NCBI GenBank assembly: GCA_021234155.1
Contig: JAJEKV010000040.1
Span: 2,705,799-2,769,798 of the forward strand
Origin: Isoetes taiwanensis
Taxonomy: Eukaryota > Streptophyta > Lycopodiopsida > Isoetales > Isoetaceae
Length of the DNA: 64,000 nt
Direction: 5' to 3'
Within the stretch, counting starts at the first letter, position 1, and each line of letters begins with the position of its first letter. Of this stretch, positions 1 through 12,600 are shown in pieces. Below the pieces are notes generated by a model. The model had not been told where the DNA came from, searched no databases, and was given only the letters and a program-made list of their open reading frames with translations. The translations under genes and the position numbers were made by a program.

Positions 1-940
1 CATTATAGAAGTGGCTACAAGAAGGCAAAAACAACTCAACCACAAAAAGTTATCTATCGAAAAAGGGGCAGGCATCCAAACATTGTTGAATTTTTAAGAT
101 AGACATGACGTATACAACACAGATAATAATAGACAAATAGGAAAAAAGGCTTATAAGGTCGTTACCGGTCGGACCGGATATCTCACACAAAAGGACTGGG
201 CTGAACATAATAGCTTTTAGGGCTAGAAGAGTAGCTATGAAATCTCCCGCCCAAAAAGAAGGGTTTGCCATCGCAGAGCAGCAGGGCAGATTTGGCAACA
301 ACGAGCTGTAGAACTGGAGTTGTTTGAACAAAGGTTAATATCTATAAAGAGGCATGCTGCATGTAGAATAGAAAGAGTTTTTTGTTTCAAACAGATAAAC
401 ACTGGCTGTTGGGCCAACAACAGCCGAATTCTATGCCCAAAAAGGGTTGTGCCTGGAAAGAACCTTTGGAAATAGTGCTAGATCAGGGCAATCGAATTTC
501 GGCAAAGCTACTCATAAAAGGTGGTTGTGTTTGGCATAAAACCCAATAAGGTTTACAGTTGAAATAAAAGAAGCTAATTCGTTTGAAAAGACATTTCAGC
601 AGAAAAATCCACAACACATTAAGATATCTATGGAAAAGAGCAGCTAACACTCGCTTAAAGCAGAAATCTTAAAACACATATCAGAGAAAACCACAGGTTT
701 TGAAGCTTATGAAGACTACGCGGGCAATCTATGGGCGTTAAAGGAATTCCATATGCAAAAACCATGAACCCAAAAGAAATTATAGCTTATGAGACAAGCG
801 GAAAGGACATGCAAAAAGGTGATTCTTTATAAAGAAGAGTTCAGCAGGTTCAAAGAATATAGATCAAAAAATAAGAACCAAAAGATCTTTACTCAGCATC
901 TTAGACTCTAAACACAAAGTAATCTAACGTGGAAGGAACA
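1..940. other. No recognisable gene
   Basis: Two short open frames on the minus strand show no family signature and no splice context that supports them. The stretch is AT-rich and I see no repeat structure in it. It is probably intergenic or old transposon DNA next to the 3' end of the LINE that begins near 943. Confidence 0.5.
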
Positions 941-942
941 AT

Positions 943-3900
943 TTTTTATTTATATTTATTTATTTAATAACTAGCTCTCTTTGGGCCTTGAAGACCATGG
1001 AGCCTAAAACATTCAATGATTACAATGATAGCAAAAATGTGCGGTGTGTGTCTACCGCTTTGAAATATGCCCCCAATTCTGATGGCGATAGTGTGAACAA
1101 AGAGTAGAAGTCCTGTGTCTGAATAAAGAATTTCCTGCGTACATCTTGGTATACCGGGCACACTGTGAATACATGGTTCTCATCTTCTATGCAATTCATG
1201 TCACATAATCTGCAAAGTCGGATATTTTATGCCATCTCCCCGTCTCTATTGCCAATCTGTGAGAACTGGTTCTGTAGCGTGCTATTATATGCCGCAGAGA
1301 TCTTGGTATGTTGGCATTCAAATATGCCTGGCTTTTATATTCCAACATGTGATTGGCATGTGCTGTATAATGCTGCATCCGACTGCTTTGGGCTGCCCAC
1401 ATACAGTCTATTGCATGTCGTTCTATTAGAACCCGAGCATCTTCCTTGTTATTGGGCCAATTCATCTCATTTATACCCCATTTGCTCGCCCATATTCTCA
1501 GATCCTGTAACCAACCATTTTGTTCTAATTTTACCATGGCAACATGAGAGACCCGCTCTTGAGGTTGCCCGCTTATTCTATTCACAAAATTGATTGCTTG
1601 GAAAAGCGGTTCTACTTCTAATGGGAACATCCCTGCCTCTGCCAACATGATAGCGTATGGTATTTGGCTCCTGATGCCCAATTCTTCTCTTAGAAATGTC
1701 TTTTGGACTTGTTCTACCTGATTCCATTGCTTAGCAGCAAGATTTGGCCCCCATATTGGCGCCCCATACAAGACTACTGTTTGCACCAGTGTTTTCAATA
1801 GAATTTTTTTCAAACACCAATCATGTAATGCTGCCCGGGTAAGAGCATGTTAGGGCCTACATGTTTTGGAAACTACCTGGAAAATACTCTGGGTAGTCAA
1901 AGATGATGATATATTTGAGTTCTTAACATCTTCTTGACATCACAAAGTACCTTACAACATGTATGTACTACTACTCTTGAACATAACACAATTTCTTTTA
2001 GTTAATCTTGTAGTCTAGGTACTTTAAAATACAATTATGTACTTGCACAGAAGTACACAGAAAAGTACCTTTTTGGTAATTTTTTATGTAGGCCCTAACA
2101 TGCTTTCACCCGCCCTTGAGCATTTACTGAGCATGCCATAGAGTGCTTGCTTACCTCCAGTTACCCGTCTTCGTATACACTCCTTCCAATTGTACTTGGA
2201 AGAGAAATCAATACCGAGGTATTTGTAATGCTCTACGATCTCCAGTTCTTGCCCCTTGTACAATATTCTCCAAGTTTTGTACCTGATAGTGTGGTCTCTA
2301 AGCCATTCATCAAGTTCCTCGATGTAGATGCCAAATAGTGTGGGAGAAAGGGGACAGCCTTGTCTCACTTCAATGGTATTTCTAATCACATCTTGCATGC
2401 TGCTTGAGAGGTTGATAAGAACTTCAGCATACAACTGAGAGATTGCACCTCTGATCTCTGGTGGTGGAACACCCATTTGCTCCATTCTCTCACCAAGCTC
2501 TCTCCTTGGGACTGTGTCAAATGCTTTGGTGAAATCAATGAAGGCAATTTACAGTGTGCAGTTTGGGGCTTTGGCCTTTTCCACCAGCACTTTGAGGGTA
2601 AGGGCATGGTCCAATGTATTGTGTTGTTTCCGAAACCCTGCTTGAAACTGTGAGCGTTTGTCATTTGCCTCTGCCCATGAGCTGAGCTTGTTCTCCAGCA
2701 AACTACCCAGGATTTTCGCAAAGACACTTCCTATCAGAATTGTTCTGTAATTTCTGATATCTTTTTTGTCTCCTTGCTTATGTATTGGGTGGACACGATT
2801 GACTTTCCATTCATCTGGCATTCCTTGCTTCATACAATAATTGAGTAATCTAGTAAGAATAGTGATAATGGTCTGCCCGTCCCATTTTATCAATTCTATG
2901 CACATACTGAGGTCGTGTGCTTTATTGTTGGCCATATGAGACATTGCTTCTTTTACCTCATCCTCTATAAATAAATCTGCATCCAAAGATAAAATTGGCA
3001 TGCTATTTATATCCTGCTTTTCATAAATATCTTTGGCCAGATTCACCAAAGCGTGTCCATCCAAATTTGGTGGGTCATTTTTAGCCTGCAACGTCTTCCA
3101 AAAGGCTTTTGGGGATTTTAGCAATTGCATGTTCAAATCCTCTTGTTTCTTCTTGAGAAACATACGCTTTTTGGATCTTAGCAGATTTTTATACCAAGTT
3201 GGCTTCAGAATGCTTGGGCTTGGCAATTTTGCACGTGGTTCTTTGCATTCTCCGTCCCACCAAGCATTGCATGGCCTTTCTTTCATGTGTCTTCTTGCGT
3301 AACCAAAAGTGCACTCTGCTGCTTGCAAGGTTTGGTATCATAACATCTTGGCATCTGTCTTTAACTCTCCTGACCATGGTGTGTTTGCCAACATCTCTTC
3401 TACAAGTTTTTGGTATGGTTCTGCTAATTCATATTTCAGTTTCAACTTCGGGCAGAAAGGATGCTGTTGGGAGCTGGATTTGAGGCCCGTTTTCAGTGTA
3501 ATGCACAAAGGAAGATGGCCCGATTCGGGCATTTTATCTCCTTTCAAGCAATCTTGAATAAGTCCTGTACTCCTGGCTAAGATATAATCAATGGTACTTG
3601 CTCCAGCATGATTCATGCATGTAAATTTGTGTGAATCTTGAAACCGACATATCCCATTTATGATTTTTAGATTGCAGATTGTGCCAAATTCCAAGAGCAG
3701 CTCGCCCATGTGGTTCGATTGTGCATCTTTTGAATTTCTTTGAAACTGTGGCTCCTCGGCTTCATCTAGCTGCACTCTTGATATGTCTGTATATGTCTTT
3801 GTTTGTCTTTTGCTCGTCCGAGCATTGAAATCCCCCAGAACCATTACTTCTCCTCGTGTTTGTTACTCCAAAACCTCTTTGCAGAGTTGATGAAATGGGT

Positions 3901-4062
3901 CTGCCATATCCATATCTGCCCTACTATATATGGTGGCATTGAGTGGTGCAAAATAGCAGGCTGCTAGGTGTAAAGCGACTTCCTTACTTGTGAATTTGAT
4001 CCACACATATTGATTCTTTACATCTTGTTTGGCTATTTGAATCTCATCTGCTATTTGAATTT
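943..4062 (-). mobile_element. Dead non-LTR retrotransposon (LINE): EN, RT and C-terminal CCHC
   Basis: The minus strand encodes the remains of a LINE polyprotein. From the 5' side (high coordinates) I see an endonuclease domain that starts truncated near 4062 and contains GDFNAR (about 3820-3840). A reverse transcriptase follows (3328-2112) with QAGFRKQHNT, the motif A aspartates in FIDFTKAFD and the QGCPLSPTLF block. After an insertion (1837-2111) comes a tail starting LKTLVQTVVLYGAPIWG (1813-1200), then, in a shifted frame, a C-x2-C...H...C cluster (about 1200-1140), ending at a stop at 1020-1022. An A-rich tail (TAAATAAATAAAT type on the minus strand) lies at 943-970. The copy is dead: there are in-frame stops near 2550 and 3865, frameshifts, and the YADD box is missing. 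Plant LINEs of this kind normally carry all of these domains in one frame. Confidence 0.93.
1837..2111. mobile_element. MITE-like element inserted in the LINE
   Basis: The ends are inverted repeats. GGGTAAGAGCATGTTAGG at 1837 continues to 1862 and matches the reverse complement of 2086-2111 at 24 of 26 positions. The element is 275 bp, has no coding capacity and sits inside the LINE reading frame. GCCC flanks both sides (1833-1836 and 2112-2115), so a 4-bp target duplication is possible. Removing the element plus one GCCC rejoins the LINE frame exactly (SRA|ALHDWCLKK). I do not assign a superfamily: GGG ends with a 4-bp duplication fit none of the usual plant classes cleanly. Confidence 0.8.
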
Positions 4063-4349
4063 AAGTAAATAAACTTGGGCAGAAAAGATAGAGGAGTATT
4101 TTACCTAAGAATCACAACAATCTACTTTTGCAGTCTACGTATAAGATAATTAAGCACATCCAATTCTGAGAAACAATCAAGCAAGTAGGTAACCTACACA
4201 CATAAGGGGAAACGTAGGGGGAAAGTAGGAAGATAAAACACAAAAGAAGGAACGCTCAAGAGGAAGGCCGACGATAAAAACCTAGAACTGACAAAATATA
4301 TAAGTTGTAAATAAGGTCTCATGGGAAAAAATAGACGTTTCAAAAAAAG

Positions 4350-4897
4350 TCATGTCATCTCCAAGGTGTCTCAAAGCATCTAAGATTAACATGTATTGCT
4401 CGGATGTGTGTATATGTCAGACACTAACACTGGCATATTCTCTCATGCCGGGGGATCCTCTTCCCTCCATCCATACTCCAGCAACCTGTTTCAATTTTGA
4501 GATGATGGAACGACGTCCTCACGGAGGCAATAGCTCTCCATTTCTTCATAGATATGTGTGCATTCAAGTACTGGTGTGAGACATATTCCAGCGCTGGATT
4601 AACCTGCATGCGGTAGCGCTATGTCTTAGGCTTCACAAGAGTGGCTGCATTCCACAAAGTGGTAGCAAAGCGCCCATTCAGGTGCGCATCCTGTCCCTCG
4701 GCATCAGGCATAGCCACAATCTGCTGGTAGTCTATAGACCATGTTGAGAACCACCCCTTACAGTGTTCCCGCCATACTCTCTTCAACCATTGTGGCCCTT
4801 GTGCCAATAACAAAGCCCTAGGGAAACGACGTTGTGCATCCATGCTATTGACCTTATGGAAATATGTAAGATGTCTGCTCATAGTGGAATGTTGCAA
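4350..4897 (-). mobile_element. C-terminal fragment of a second LINE family
   Basis: One minus-strand frame runs from 4897 to 4424 and is broken by a single TAG at 4619-4621. It contains YFHKVNSMDAQRRFPRALLL, then RFATTLWNAATL, then QYLNAHISMKKWRAIASVRT and IETGCW, followed by ICQC. This is the same protein region as YLNANIPRSLRHIIARYRT in the neighbouring LINE, but it is clearly divergent, so it is a different family or an old copy. Upstream endonuclease and RT parts are absent. The frame decays into stops below 4424. Confidence 0.8.
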
Positions 4898-6353
4898 AAA
4901 AGTAACATCGATTCAAAATCTGAATTAACCTTCCCTATCTTGGGAAACAAGAGTCAAAATCAGAATATTGCTTTGATCACAAAACATCAGAGAGCTAATG
5001 AGGTCCCTTTTATAAGTAAGACATTCCTCAACCAAAAACAAACCAGCTACTACACCAAGTGGCAACATTTGCCTCCCAAATGGAAGCTTGGCTCTGTATT
5101 AAAACAATTAGCTTGATATCGTTTGGTAAAAATCAAAATTTGAGTTGTATGTGAAACAAGTTTGTTTTTTAGGCGACAATATTTCTTTGGAAAAATTATA
5201 AAAATACCCCTATATTTATGCAAAATTGTGAAAATGCCCTTGTTTTCTTGATAGTTTTGATGAAAATGATCGTAATTTTTTGTAAGATAATCCGAATGAG
5301 AATATGGCTTTCAGACACATTGTAGATGACAATCATGTCTTTCTATCAAAGCTAAATCAGTTGAATCGGAGTTCGAAATCATAAGTTATGGTCTCTTAAA
5401 TCCTTACAACTTTTTGTGTATTAAAAGCAGCATAAGTTGTGATTCTAAATTCAGATTCAGATTCAGATCATTCTAGTTTTGTTAAAAATAGAACATACAA
5501 TAGAACTGCTACAATCTATAATCGTAGAGTTGTCCAAGCTATGCAAGATTTGCTTTCCTCACAAATTTGAATTTTACTTTTGAGGGCTTATTTCAAAGAA
5601 AACCATATTACCTTGCCCATGTTGGAAAAATACCCTTGGCTTTATTAAATTCGCAGATGTGATAACTCTTTTCCAGATATATGTAGCTACTTTGGAGCTT
5701 GTCCAACTGATACATCTCCTGTTCAATATATTTCTTTGTTGTTCTTCTCTTATTTAGTTTCTTAGTTTAGGACCGAAGCTCATGTTGTAACCTGGGCAAA
5801 CTTAGTTAGCAAGTATGGAAAGCAACACTACTCTTGTGAGTGACAATGAGAAGCATGAGTGTCTTGATGTATGATGAAGAAAAATTGAGTAAGATTTTGT
5901 AAGTCATCTCCCATCCAAATCCATTTACAAAGACCCTAATGTCTGGATGCATGGTTGGGTTGATGATATGGAATTTTTATTGCCCTCACATGGACAATTT
6001 GCTTATGAAAAAGCACAATTTGATGCAAAGATCAATAAAGACTTTGAGATAAAAGGCTTTTGTTGAGCATTTATTATTTCTTAGTTTGCTTCCTTCAAAG
6101 AAACTTGGATTTAAAGAAGAGACGAGAAAATACCTGCAAGAAGGAAGTCATGCTAGAGCAAGATGAAGTTCAAAAGGAATTGCAAATGGAGGGAGAGCAT
6201 ATCACAAGACTCGTAAGATGCTTGATTGAATCTCTGATTAAAAGGGAATGTTGGGGATCCTAACAAAAGGATCACCAACATGAACGCTAACACAACACAA
6301 TCCACACAAAACATCACTACAATAGTATGTTGTACCCCTTCATTAGTATGTTG
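4898..6353. other. Non-coding; contains a dispersed-repeat-like stretch
   Basis: I find no gene here. The part at about 5170-5420 (phrases such as AAAATACCCCTATATTT and AAGTTATGGT) resembles 31980-32290 in wording and order, which suggests two diverged copies of one interspersed repeat. The short open frame at 6060-6263 has no recognisable homology. Confidence 0.4.
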
Positions 6354-6484
<131 letters not shown>

Positions 6485-6978
6485 TCCAATGTATACATAG
6501 CTCCATATGGGGCTCGTCTAACCAATGTATCTCTTAATAAGCACAATCCTTTGAGTTCTCTAATATAGTTTCTTAACAATTTTGAGATTGTTTACCTAAG
6601 TCATAGAGTTTATCCGATGGGTAATCGGCACCACTACCAATTTCCCGCCGGGAACTCCCAACCAAGTTTCCACCAAAAGCACCTAACAACCAAGCGACTA
6701 ACTGATGTGAGCCACCAAGTGGATATCATGGTTGAAATGTCGCTAAAAACTTCATGACCAAAACTTAACAAAAAAAAATTCCAACCACCTAGTAATTTAT
6801 AGTATGTTGTTGGTCATGCACATGCATGGCATGTATTATATATACGGAAAAATCAGTTATATTACATTTCGTCATTTATGCCAATTGTGTGTTGACACAT
6901 GGCATGGCATTGGTTTTTTTAAAGAATTTTTAGTAGATTTTGCATTCAAATTTTACATGACATCACTAATGTCACTAA

Positions 6979-7997
6979 AGGTGACATTCTCATGTGTCAA
7001 CACTCGGGCGAGATATTGGCTCCCCTTTTGAGGTTGGATTCCAACTAACTACGAGTCGAATACCTTGCTTGTGGAATACCATAATAGTCGTTTTCTTTCA
7101 TATGTAATAGGTTGTTTTTATTGAAGTAATGTTGCTTAGCACAGGTGGCTAGTCTATTCGGCTTTGAGCTCCCTTGCATGGGTTTGAACCATCTTCTTGT
7201 TGTGACTTAGTGACTTGTTAGCTTGGACCCAGTGTTGGTTTATTGATCAGATTGGTAGTAGAATGATGCTTGTGCATGATCTTCATGTTCTTATTTAGCA
7301 GGCCAGTCAATCGTTTGAGTGTTTGAGGTTTTGTGTTCTGAGTAGAGCATAGAAGGAAGGAAGGAAGGTTCTTTTATCGTCCGCGGAGGCCAATCGGCCT
7401 ATGGGACCATTTTAAATTACAATTTTTGTCCCATCTTTTGACAACTTAGGATTTAAAAACCCCCCTTAGGAGGGAAAAACCGTCGCTGGAAATATTTTTT
7501 GAGGGCGGCAACTGCACAAATATACATATATACATGAATTCCTACCCCATTTTTGGGTCGGGGCAGAGGTGAGTCCGTTGATCCAAAACCTCCTGGAGGT
7601 AGGAGCCAAGGGATCGAACTAACGGCATACTGAGTAGAGTGACTCCACTTGCCTCCACATGACTCCACTAGCCTCCACACTTCTTAGATTTAAGTTAGTA
7701 TTTTTGGATTCACATGACTCCACTTGCCCCATTGAACCCATTTTTTTTAAAAAAATTGTCCCATCTTTTGACAACTTTTTCCGCACTCCGAGTATTCGAC
7801 TTACAAAATATTTTTTGAGGTATTGGACTTGCACAATACTCATGCAAACCTACGAGTCTAATACCCCATTTTGGCTATTCAACTTGCAAAATAGAAGCAA
7901 ATCCACGATAATACCCTATTGGAATCGAACCCATAATCGGGGGCCAATAAAAAGCACCAGTCGACACTGCCAATATTTTCACATGAGAATGTCACCT
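6979..7997. repeat. About 1 kb region bounded by a perfect 18-bp inverted repeat
   Basis: AGGTGACATTCTCATGTG at 6979-6996 recurs as its exact reverse complement at 7980-7997, and ATATTGGC lies just inside both ends. Inside are direct repeats: CTACGAGTCNAATACC near 7047 and 7851, TCCCATCTTTTGACAACTT near 7430 and 7760, and short TGACTCCACTTGCC repeats at 7640-7725. No transposase frame is visible. This could be a non-autonomous DNA element or nested fragments. Confidence 0.5.
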
Positions 7998-9646
7998 AAC
8001 ATATAGACACTACAGTGTCTAACATGAGAGTGTCTACTATTCACTGTATTGCGTAGTCGGACATTTTGGCATGGAAAGCAGGCCAGAGAACGTCCCCTAA
8101 AATGACACTTTTCGAGCATGGAAAGCCCCAAAAAGACATAATAAACAGGAGGCTAAAATTACGCCATTATTGCGTCAAAATTATAATGCGTAATTTTGTG
8201 CAAATATTGAGGAGCGGCGCCGCTACTCCTATTTCTTATGCTGCTTCCCTTATTTCTTGTGCGCCCAGAAATCTGTGCCCAAGAATATTCGCCCCTGTTC
8301 AAGGTTTCCAGTTTGAGCTTGGATATTTCTGTGCCCATCCGACACGCGACATGTTCAAGTGTCCCTGTTCTCCCATGCAACACGCAGTTGCGCCCATTCC
8401 TCAGAACTCGATTTTTTAAGCTCCATGTGCTCAATCTTGCTGTTCTTTACATGAATCATTTGAGTTGTGGTTTGTTTTGCGGTTTTGCTTCCTCTATACA
8501 AGCCGGGTCTTCTAACAGTAGCTAATGGTCCCTGATTCAAGTAGTGGAAAATGGAGAGTCCCTTCTCAACACGAAGCAGCAAACAAGCACTGGTAGTGCA
8601 ACAACAAGATTCTCAACGCTTCTTGTTTGTTGCTGTCTAGACTTTAAAGCTTGGTCCATATAGAAAAGCTTGGCTCTCTCTTTGTTTTTCAGTCCTTTTA
8701 TCGTAAAGAAAGCTCTAATTTCAATTGTATGACCTATTGCTACGCTTAAATTCTTAAAAATCTACTTCTTTAAGCGATTAAGCCTTGTTTATGATCTACT
8801 TTTTCTGATTATCTGATCACACAAAGCAGATCAGGTGGAAATTTTAGCCTCCATGTTTAATACGTCCCGTAATTGACGGCAGGGGGGCATTTCGTCCTCG
8901 CAGGGTCTCTCAGCATAGCCACCAGCCTCGGCGGCACTCACAGCTCTGCCGCTCGTGCACCGCCTCAGCTGACGGCGCCACCTCGAGGCCCTACAGGGCA
9001 GCATCCGCCGTCGATTATGTAGTCCATTATTATAATGTGGAAACAGGTTAAACATCTTGCGGCAGTTAAAAGTCTTCATAGAATGCTGCATAGATCTTCA
9101 GCATGCTTCCTAGAATTGCTGGAACAGTGGCTCGATCTCTCAAGCGGTAAAATCAGTGGTAAAATTTGTGGGAACAGTACCAAAATAGCAGCAGCAAAAA
9201 AAATCTGCTAAACATTTAGGGTTTACAATTGTGCAACCTGGAACGACCCAATTGAAAATGCTTGTTCCTTTAATTACATAGGAAATTCTCCGCGGCATCA
9301 GAATAAAAGGTATACAAAAGCATGGCCTCAAATGCATACAAACCTCACAATGAATTCACGTTAACCAGTAGCCTAATTTAGTTACCAAAAACAGCATCCA
9401 ACATTTTCTTATTTTTACTTGACAAACAGCAAAATCGGACAAAGAACGGGGGCGCACACAGAGAGGACGTGAGAAGCAGTCTAAGACAAAACTCTTCCAC
9501 AAGATCTGGCCTTCATGTCAGCAAATTATGTGGCCTTCAATGTTTGCTGATTAAAAGACAATAAATAACGCAGAAAATTCTCAATCTCAGTGCAATGTTA
9601 GATGTACAATGACAAAATTACAGATTAAACACCCAAGTGTTACTAG
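7998..9646. other. Non-coding; lower end probably 3' UTR of the KH gene
   Basis: No gene is recognised. The short minus-strand frames near 8159-8580 and 8831-9091 (a GC-rich patch around 8880-9010) lack family motifs. The last few hundred bases before 9647 lie directly downstream of the KH gene stop on the minus strand and probably contain its 3' UTR. Confidence 0.4.
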
Positions 9647-12600
9647 TCAAGGAGAAAATGGATCATAGTATTGAGTTCCAGCATTTTCTACCCTTGGACC
9701 TTGAGATAATGCTCTATTTCTCGGCCAATCATTCCCAGAATGAATGAGTCTGCCAGGTGCAGAATGGTGAATCATCCTGGGAGCAGCAGCATCAAAAACT
9801 GCACTGAACTCTTGTAACCTGCCAGGCATCTTGCTACCAATTCCACCAGTCATTGACATATGCTGTGGCATACCAGATCCATAGAAAGAAGACTGGCGAG
9901 GTGGGCCTTCACCGTGCCAAAAAGGTGGGGATATATGAGAATCTGATGACCCAGGAAATCTTGGAGGTGCTTGTGAAATCATACTTGGATGATCATGAGG
10001 ATGAAGCAAAGGCCTGGGAAATGATAGAAATGGCCCTGGAGGTGGAGGAGGCAAATTATGTGGACCTGTTACAAATGAAATTCTGGGTGGTTGCGGTGCC
10101 AGTGGTGGTACGTTGGGAATAGAAGGTGGCCCAGGAATAGCTGCTTGAGAAGATGAAGGCTGAGCGTGAAAATATGTTTGTGATATAGATGATGGTGGAC
10201 CATGCAATGGACCTGCTGTCAGGGGCGTCACTGAAGCTGGGAATAGACCAAATGGCGGATGCAGAGATGCTGTGCTGGGAAACAATGCATGTGAAGCTGA
10301 GGAGGCAGGCAGGGGTGGAGGAATTTGGGACGTGATCGGCATCACTGGGGATGATCTTGGTATGTTCGACTGTTCTATTCCAACTGGATGCAACTGAGAT
10401 TGACCTTGGTGTAGAAAAGTAAAGGAATTTTGCCATGGGGGTCTTTGAACAGGCCACTTTGAACTGTTGTCAATTTGAGGGGCAGAAGTGTCCCAACCTG
10501 ATGTAGGGCGGATGGAGCTCACAGTTTGAAGCTGTTGAGCACCAACCTGAGAGGTCTGAAAAAGTTGAGAAGTTACTTGTGGTCCATAACTAGTTTGAAT
10601 GTTTCCAGCAAATGCTGATTCAATACCAATGTTAGGAGCATCACTGTTAGGAGGCTGCAAATTTGGAGATGGACCAGAAAAGAAGGGTGGACCAGCACTG
10701 ACAGGCCGTCCCATCGGTAACCCTGGTGGTGCACCCAGGTAAGTTGGCCTTCCAGGGAAATAGTTTTGCTGTAATGCAGGACTGATGCTATTAACATCAG
10801 TGGGATTATTATTATCAGCAGGAACAGTGGGGGTGCACCCAGGCGGTGCAGGCTGTGCTTCAAAATTATTAATGCCTTCAGTTCCCGGTGTAGATAACCC
10901 TCCACGAATGTCCTCCATGAATTTGACATAATCATTGCCAAACACCTTTCCCTATGGTAGGAAATAAATATATTCAAGGCTGGGCAAAGAGATATGAAAC
11001 AAGTTTTACGCCTAAAATTAAACTAACGGAGTTTACCTGAGGAGACAAAATTCCTTTGGAGCCTGGATCCTTAAAAATGCCTTCTGTCCTTGTACCTGTA
11101 CCATAGAAACTCAGACAGATCAAGTACTTCAATAACAAAATTGGCAGGAAAGTCTGCCTACTACCATTCATTCCTTCAAGCTCCTTCAACATCTGTTGTT
11201 CTTTAGCCTCTCCTTCCTACACAGGACATGTGTCACTAGCCCATAATGCATATTTTAGCAAAATAGTTTAAGGTATGAACTGCTTACACCAGTAGGTATC
11301 AGTAACGGCCTAACTAGTGCAATTGCTGCCTCCACTTTGTCATTGCTATCAGCAGTTATGTAGACATGCAATTCATCTGATGCGGCTTCTACATCTTTTA
11401 CGTCGTTGCGTGCACTCTGTGTTCATATTGTGTCTTAATGTAGCTAATCTTATACCACAAGGAATGAAAAGTATAATACCTTCACCTCCTTCGGGGCTCC
11501 TTTTCCATGTATTGTAATCTTAGCGCCAGTTTCCTGTAACAAGCAATCATACATCAATCTTTGAGAGACATTTCAGTCCATCTTATAGCAAATATCAGAG
11601 ATGAACCAGACCAAAAACTTTATTACTCCACTTCAAGTAGCCTATATCTATCTTGTTCACTTCCATATAGAAAATTGAGGTACATCATGAGAATGAGAAT
11701 GGGACCTAGGATTAGGTCTGAATACCATGTAAAGGCAAGGCAACACTAATTCTGAATGTGAGTTTGCTTTGTTTTATTTTTTTGAATCAAACAGAATTAT
11801 CAGGGTGCCTGCAACTAGATGACATTGAATCAACTCTCCCATGGCTGTTCTTTGTATCATAGTTAGCGGACTACATAATAATGAGTATTCACAATGGCGA
11901 GTACATATAAACTGCTTCTGAATAAACAATAATCATATGAATCAACTTACCATTTCTATCTGTTTCTGTGTGTTGCCACGTGGTCCAAGGATCTGTCCTA
12001 TAAAGTTGTATCCTGGATATTCCTTCACCTGCATGACCCAATATAATTTGACATAAAATTTCCACTCATTCTCATTTGCAAAAAATCAAATCTTACAACA
12101 CTTACTGGAATGTACAGTTTATGTTCTTTCAAAATGGGCTTGTACCCAGGTGGGGGCTTGTACGACGGGTTTAACAACATGCATTCACCTGAAATCAAAC
12201 TAGCATATGGATACATGGACAAGATGACACCCAAAGAAAACACATGCCCACATGTGCAAAGATATTACATGCTTATCTGCAAGAAGGATCACATATGTGC
12301 ACAGCAATAGCTGTCAAAAACTCACCTATTGCCTCTCTTTTCTCTAACTCCAACCGTTCACGTCTTCTTTCCTAAGGAGAGAAAGATAACAATAAGTGCC
12401 TTCCACCAACATCAATTACCACCCAAATACAAGGGATCTGCCTAAGCTTACCTCCCGTGTATTAGTTTGTTGCCCATTTGCGTCGTAGATTGGCGGTGGT
12501 GATGGCGAGCATGGCAGTTCATTCGCATCAGCCTCCAAATTTCCCATCTCCAGTTGTGCAGCAATTTGCTCGGCACGAGTCTGCTCAAAATTCGTACCAG

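Noticed and set aside
1165-1593. 142-codon plus-strand frame
   Set aside because: It is the antisense shadow of the LINE C-terminal region.
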